Assembly: GCF_905147045.1 (NCBI RefSeq)
Contig: NC_065893.1
Location: 4,216,001-4,280,000, forward strand
Reading direction: 5' to 3'
DNA length: 64,000 nucleotides
From: Nymphalis io
Taxonomy: Eukaryota; Arthropoda; Insecta; Lepidoptera; Nymphalidae
Positions 59,116 to 64,000 of the stretch are shown here, in pieces; positions within the stretch are counted from its first letter, which is position 1, and each line of letters begins with the position of its first letter. The notes below the pieces were generated by a model. It was given only the letters and a program-made list of their open reading frames with translations. It did no database searches and was not told the DNA's origin. Position numbers and translations under genes: made by a program.

Positions 59116-59436
59116 TTTTTTTTTTTTTTTATAGAATAGGAAGGCGGACGAGCATATGGGCCACCTGATGGTAAGTGGTCACCAACGCTCTTAGACATTG
59201 GCATTGTAAGAAATGTCAACCATCGCTTACATATCCAATGCGCCACCAACCTTGGGAACTAAGATTTTATGTCCCTTGTGCCTGTAATTACACTGGCTCA
59301 CTCACCCTTCAAACCGGAACACAACAATATCAAATATTGCTGTTTTGCGGTAGAATATCTGATGAGTGGGTGGTACCTACCCAGACGAGCTTGCACAAAG
59401 CCCTACCACCAGTAGCACAAAGCCCTACCACCAGTA
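59116..59436 (-). mobile_element. SINE-like element, family B (young copy with duplicated 5' end)
   Basis: It starts with a T-run (59116-59130), then AGGAAGGCGGACGAGCATAT, and all blocks up to GCACAAAGCCCTACCACCAG. The last 22 bases occur twice in tandem (59393-59414 and 59415-59436), so the 5' end of the element is duplicated. Confidence 0.9.
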
Positions 59437-60588
59437 TTATACCAGTGTATATTGAATGTATGTAATGTATGTATACTTGAAATTATTTACATGATTTCTT
59501 AACTTATTTTTCAAGGTTGCATTATTTACATTGCTACAGTTTCAGTTTCTCGACTTTTCTTCATAAAATTGCAATGAAGACACGATATAATTCCCGTGTA
59601 AATTAAAACAATAATAAAAAAAGTGCGGTGGAGGCCCCGAAGAGACCCGGGGAGGAACGAAGTCTTTCAATATTTTTTCGTGTGCGAATGGACTTCAGAA
59701 ATAGGTTTGATACTGGTTACGTGCCGATAAGCAAACCGTTCAATGGTGACATGCTCACACGCACATTTTCGTTATGTTGTTACATTTGTTCGTCTGTTCT
59801 TTCTGCTCTACTATTTTTCATGTTTGTTGCTTTATTCATTCGACGGCCCATATGGACATCTTGCTGGATTTATTCACTATAACAAACACACGCAAATAGA
59901 CCAAATTGTATTAATTACTGATGAAAAACGGTATACCGATATTTTATTTGTTATTTTAGTATTACAATCATAAAGCACCCATATAATATTTCTTATAAAT
60001 TAAAAACAATCGAACAAAATTTTTCACGCACTGCGTGTGCTTTGTGATACATAACAAATGCAGAATGAAATGTCAAAATGACGAGACACTTCTCGTGACT
60101 TGCGCATACGTGGATGAAGTTTGAAATGGCGGACATAGCGTCATCTGTCATTCAACACTGAATAATTTCGTTTTGTTTGAAATAGGAACGACGGTTAAAT
60201 TATTTGGATATTGTTCAAACTAAAATCGTGATTAAAAAATGGGATGATGGGTTTAGGAGCGTGAAACTTTGCGGTTATATGTATTTTTTGATGCGAAATC
60301 AAAATAAAATACAAAATAAAAAATAGAACAAAAATTCTGGATAGGGGGCGAACTAAACTAACTTAATCTAGCGGTATGAAATATACTTTACGATCTATTC
60401 TTATACCTCCCAAATTTACATACAAATTTCATAAGAATTGGTCAAGCCGTTTCGAAGGAGTTGACCACAAATACCGTGACACGAGATTTTTATATATATG
60501 TATTATATATTTTGTAAATCAACATTTCAGAATTATGTATGGTAATGAATTATAGCCTAAATATGAATACAACGAAGTAACTAATTCT

Positions 60589-60618
60589 ATTTATTGGATA
60601 GAAATCTATCCAATAAAT
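60589..60618. repeat. perfect inverted repeat, 13-bp arms
   Basis: ATTTATTGGATAG and its reverse complement CTATCCAATAAAT flank the loop AAAT. Confidence 0.9.
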
Positions 60619-61433
60619 TGAGTTATATGAAAATACACGAAAATGTCGGTGCTGATAAGAGGTTTTACAACGTAATGGCTGTCGTCCGCCATATTACATT
60701 TCTGTTACCGTAATTGACAGTAGGGACTTCCAGAAAACTAACGAAATCCCATTTATCAAATTCTGTAGAGTTCACTTTATGTATCCTGACTATATATTTT
60801 TATAGTTAAATTTAAATTATTTTATGTACTTTAGTTATTGTTATGGCTAAATATATTTTTCTTGTGATGTATTTAATTTGTGAGATCACAAATTTTCATT
60901 TTAGTTCTATTTAATGGACGTATTTTTGTGTGAATGTGGCAGGTTAAAAAAATAAAACATATTTGACAATCTTTAAGAAATCCATCTGTTCAAGTCATGA
61001 CACGACCGGTGATAAATCAGGCACAGGGTTTTAGGGCTCTTTCCGAAGGTATAACAGTGTAAATCAATGTAAGGTTAAACATATATATGACGCGGATTCA
61101 AATGGATTGCAATTTTAATGGCCGCCATTGTCGTCCAATATGTTGATATTATTAAATCAGTCAGTGCACACGTCCGGCGCTGGCGCTGTCCTGAGACCAA
61201 GAGACCAAGGGGGTCGCTAGACAAACGATCACACGCGCTACTAACAGATACATATACAACAGATATATTTTCACAACTTGGCGTCTGACAACCGACCAGT
61301 AACCCATAAGATGTCAATCACCTTGTGTGGTGTTGCTATTCTAATAAAATAAGTGACATCGTATACCCGCTTTAATTTATTATCTCTGACATATAAATAT
61401 TTTCAATATCTGCTCAAAGAGTAAAGGCACCAA

Positions 61434-61690
61434 ACCAAGGTGGCCCAATAGTTAGAATACTCGTTTGTGGGTTTGACCCAGGGAAGCATAGTATTTTTAT
61501 GAGCATCATTCGTGTTTATAATTTTATTCATCTCGTGCTCCCCGGTGTAAGGAAATTAAACCGGCGGATCGGATGCAAATCTACCTACATATATATACAA
61601 ATATCTCCACCGACCCGTATTGGACTAGTGTTAATATATTCCTCCTCTCCTCCGAAAGGATGCCTTAGGCAAGTAGGGAGACATTTATGG
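61434..61690 (+). mobile_element. SINE, family A (old, diverged)
   Basis: GGTGGCCCAATAGTTAGAAT, GTGGGTTTGACCCAGGGAAG, GTGTTTATAATTTTATTCAT, CACCGACCCGTATTGGACTA and GATGCCTTAGGCAAGTAGGG follow the family A order with many changes. Confidence 0.75.
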
Positions 61691-61699
61691 GTGCTAAAG

Positions 61700-62040
61700 T
61701 TTGATTAAAGAATGTTTATACTCGAAGAACTCGGCATCAAGCAGCGTTTGTCAAGTACAGTCCGGGCGCGTATATCAAAATTCTTCGGCCACGTCTCAAG
61801 AAAAAACGGTGACCCCATAGAACGCCTTGTCGCTTAGGGCAGAATTGAAGGCATCAAACCTCGCGGTCGGGCACCTATGCGAGAGACTGTCCAAATCAGA
61901 TCTGTGGTAGGCGAACCATTGCATTTGTGTACTAGGATGACAGCTGACAGAGAGAGATGACGTAACATCCTGAAAAGAATAACGACGACCACGACCTCTC
62001 TGTCAAGAGCGTTATCGACTAAGAAGAAGAAAGGATGCTT
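61700..62040 (+). pseudogene. LINE reverse transcriptase C-terminus (RTE-like relic)
   Basis: A single frame from ATG 61712 reads LEELGIKQRLSSTVRARISK, FFGHVSRKNGDPIERLVA*, GRIEGIKPRGRAPMRETVQI and TADRER*RNILKR. Stops are TAG at 61835 and TGA at 61958. The block GHVSR..GDPIERLV.G...G.RPRGR.P.R is the C-terminal signature of RTE-like and related LINE proteins annotated in insects as endonuclease-reverse transcriptase. The usual R-W after RGR.P.R is R-E-T here, and D-R-E-R-W has lost its W to a stop. It differs from the two RTE copies in this window, so it is another family. Only about 110 codons remain. Confidence 0.8.
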
Positions 62041-62603
62041 ATCATAATATAGCTTGAATATAGGCTGTAGGCTATGCTATAGGCTATGAAGGATTGAGTT
62101 AAAATACTATCGTTTTTAATTTATAACATTTGTAAACAGTTGAGAACTATTTTAATTAATGTTAAAAAATATAGCAAGCTTAGTTTTTGTAATAGAAAGT
62201 ATAAGCAGTAGGTTAGCTGGATTGTTTTATAATATTTTCGACTATTTTACATAAATAAAATCTTACGGTTAAAACTGAACCACGCAACCTGATGAAGGCT
62301 AGTGGGCTAATTATTATTAGCACCAAACGTTAAGCACTTAAAATATTTGGCTTACATTTGTTTATACTTAATTAAATGCATTTAATTTTATATTATTTGA
62401 ATGAATAGTACGTTTATTAAAGCTTATGCCAGTTATATACGTGTTACAGTTATGTACATGTTACGCTACTAAAAGATTAATGCAGACACAGCTGCAAAAT
62501 GCGCCATATTACTAACTCTCGTGTGACTAACATCCTCGAAAGCTGCTATGCCTTATAATACCGAGACATCGAAACAAACCAAAGACAACAAATAAAAATA
62601 TAG

Positions 62604-62609
62604 TTTATT
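62604..62609 (-). promoter_or_regulatory. candidate poly(A) signal (AATAAA, minus strand)
   Basis: TTTATT on the plus strand lies 273 bases beyond the stop codon of the minus-strand exon at 62883. A second AATAAA lies at 62694-62699. Either could end the 3' untranslated region. Confidence 0.4.
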
Positions 62610-62882
62610 ATAAACGAATGATAATACAATAACATACAAGAGAATTTCCTAAAATAATTTACAAAATTTATCATCCAGACAAGAACAAAAAGTTTTATTA
62701 AGTAAGTATGGGTTTGTTCATTATTTTAAGTAACTAACTATAATAACTTATTTAAAAAAAAACTTAAAGAACACAGAACTGTTAACAGAAGTGTATTAAG
62801 AGTTATCATCATTAAATTAAATTAATTCACCTTTTAAAATTAATTCACTTTTTAAAATAAATCATTACGGTTTTAAAAACAG

Positions 62883-62981
62883 TTACACTGTCACGCCCTG
62901 TTTTGGGACGACCTTCAATTTCTCCTCGGCACCCGTGTAATGGAATGGGGGAGCCTCCTCACATTCCATGAAATCATACCG
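62883..62981 (-). CDS. terminal coding exon of an unidentified minus-strand gene
   Basis: The minus strand reads a good acceptor (ACTGTACTTCTCAG) and then codes RYDFMECEEAPPFHYTGAEE and KLKVVPKQGVTV before TAA (62883-62885), 32 codons if the exon starts in phase 0. The composition is far less AT-rich than the surroundings and the reading has no low-complexity bias, as expected for a real exon. Poly(A) signals lie about 190 and 275 bases downstream. The family was not recognised. The preceding exons should lie between 63000 and the window end or beyond; none was identified. The gene would be convergent with the ADAMTS gene, tail to tail. Confidence 0.6.
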   Translation of the reverse strand, partial: RYDFMECEEAPPFHYTGAEEKLKVVPKQGVTV

Positions 62982-63780
62982 CTGAGAAGTACAGTAATAG
63001 TGATTAGTCGACCGTTTTACACAGAATTTATTTTTATTAATCATATTTTCATCATTATTTTTATATTAAATAAATAATATCTAAGCCGCCTTCATTACGT
63101 AACTGATTGATTTTTTAGTACTTAATTGTTTTTTTTTCATACATATATATAGTAATAACTAGAGGGCTGGAGGAATTATCATGTGCTTTATTTGTGTATA
63201 TAATTTGTGCGCTAAGCGTTGAAGGAAAACGTCGCGAAGAATGCATGTGTCGTATGAAAATCTGCCATATGTGTATTCACCAATCCGAAATCCACCGCCA
63301 AACCCTCTACTCAAAAGGAGAGTTTAGCAGATATATATAATATTTACAGACTGCTACTTCCGAGTCACCGCCTGTATTACCCATTTTTTCTTACTTTTAT
63401 ATAAACTTTCAACCTCTAATAATTCTTTATAAAGTAATAATCTATAATGTAATATTATAAATCACCACACAAGCTATTTATTCACGGAACTATTATGTAC
63501 GGAAATATAAAAAATACTCATGAGAATAACATATCAAGAAACTAACTGAACAATGACGGAGAGGGAATGTATTATATCTGTAAACGTAATCTCACCTAAT
63601 TCCCCAAGGCTAGCAAGACCAATTTCAGTGAGACTAAACTATCCCACTCTGAGACTCAGATAGGATCAATCTAACGTTATCTAACTTTGTATTGAACATA
63701 CACACGACTATTGTTATACACAATATACAGAATTAAATTAAGTAAAGTAATCATTTATACTTATAAATGAAGAGACGTTT
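62982..63780. other. AT-rich DNA, presumed intron of the minus-strand gene
   Basis: No further exon could be placed. A decayed family A piece lies at 63150-63350. Confidence 0.4.
63150..63350 (+). mobile_element. family A SINE, decayed fragment
   Basis: TCATGTGCTTTATTTGTGTA, GCGTTGAAGGAAAACGTCGC, CTGCCATATGTGTATTCACC and CTCAAAAGGAGAGTTTAGC keep the order of the family A body. Head and tail are mostly lost. Confidence 0.7.
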
Positions 63781-63788
63781 TTTTATAA

Positions 63789-64000
63789 TGTAATAGCCTG
63801 TAGTGAATGTCCCACTGCTGCGCTAAGGCTTCCTCTCCTTTTTTAAGGAGAAGGAGCTAATCACGCTAATCACGCTCCATCACGCTGCTCCATTGCCGGT
63901 TGGTGGAATACACATGTGGCAGAATTTCAGTGAAAATAGACACATGAAGGCTTCCTCGCGATGTTTTCCTTCACCGTCAAGCACGAGATCAATTATAAAC
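63789..64000 (-). mobile_element. SINE, family A (runs off the window)
   Basis: TAGCCTGTAGTGAATGTCCC, ACTGCTGCGCTAAGGCTTCC, GTTGGTGGAATACACATGTG and CCTTCACCGTCAAGCACGAG follow the family A 3' part in reverse. The tRNA-like head lies beyond 64000. A small internal duplication (AATCACGCT repeated near 63857-63875) is present. Confidence 0.88.

Larger units (their letters stand above)
57380..62600. other. region after ADAMTS exon 14: repeats and AT-rich DNA
   Basis: It holds SINE copies of families D, B, B and A, a LINE C-terminal relic and two hairpins. The block 59620-60130 is less AT-rich and contains an open frame (59628-59879) that ends in hydrophobic text and is not recognised. Text at 60420-60495 (CAAGCCGTTTCGAAGGAG) resembles the end of a dispersed repeat. 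Missing ADAMTS exons may lie here but were not found. Confidence 0.5.

Noticed and set aside
59175..59465. Open frames over family B elements (also 20759-21019 and 55975-56229)
   Set aside because: The same peptide recurs in each copy because the DNA is a repeat; it has no protein family.
59628..59879. 84-codon frame with a hydrophobic C-terminal half
   Set aside because: It has no known domain and there is no splice or promoter evidence; the block looks like repeat-derived DNA.
63590..63650. Possible minus-strand exon with donor TTAG|GTGAGA
   Set aside because: Candidate acceptors give stops or poor peptides in the needed phase. It is not supported.
1..64000. CRISPR arrays, bacterial operons, rRNA genes or integrated viral genes
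   Set aside because: No regularly spaced repeats, no operon-like gene packing, no rRNA signatures and no viral structural or envelope genes were seen.

Overview
The window looks like AT-rich nuclear DNA from a lepidopteran, probably a nymphalid-type butterfly. The evidence is a split animal gene with GT-AG introns, a dense load of tRNA-derived SINEs resembling the Metulj type (named from memory), an RTE-clade LINE, an R4/Dong-type LINE set in AAT repeats, and many 5'-truncated LINE pieces. There is no bacterial gene organisation, no CRISPR array, no rRNA gene and no convincing functional tRNA gene.

The main gene is a plus-strand ADAMTS metalloprotease. Thirteen exons could be placed with consistent splice phases between 15491 and 56955, giving about 798 residues; a fourteenth (57060-57110) is likely. 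Domain order is signal peptide, prodomain, reprolysin catalytic domain with a complete zinc motif, disintegrin-like region, thrombospondin type 1 repeat, cysteine-rich region and spacer. The motif following the zinc site resembles the ADAMTS2/3/14 (procollagen N-proteinase) branch. The 3' end was not found with confidence. A candidate TATA box (15369) and a short upstream ORF lie before the start codon.

A second gene is shown only by what looks like its last coding exon, on the minus strand at 62883-62981, with a good acceptor and downstream poly(A) signals. Its remaining exons would lie further right or beyond the window. A 49-codon ORF with a clear signal peptide (1330-1479) may be a small secreted peptide or a first exon.

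Most of the rest is mobile DNA. 1-5160: a decayed RTE copy. 5165-9290: a Dong-type LINE inserted in the AAT tail of a SINE. 9300-15300: mostly plain AT-rich DNA with LINE and SINE relics. Intron 4 (13.5 kb): SINEs and a LINE 3' end. Intron 6 (9 kb): a nearly full-length antisense RTE with a 9-bp target duplication, plus a SINE nested in another SINE. Intron 7 (5.9 kb): a 5'-truncated Jockey/CR1-type LINE, antisense. Introns 8-13 and the region after exon 14: more SINEs, hairpins and an AT microsatellite. Four SINE families (A-D) are defined here for convenience. The tail of family A resembles the RTE 3' end, and the tail of family B resembles the Jockey/CR1-type 3' end, which suggests LINE-SINE partnerships.
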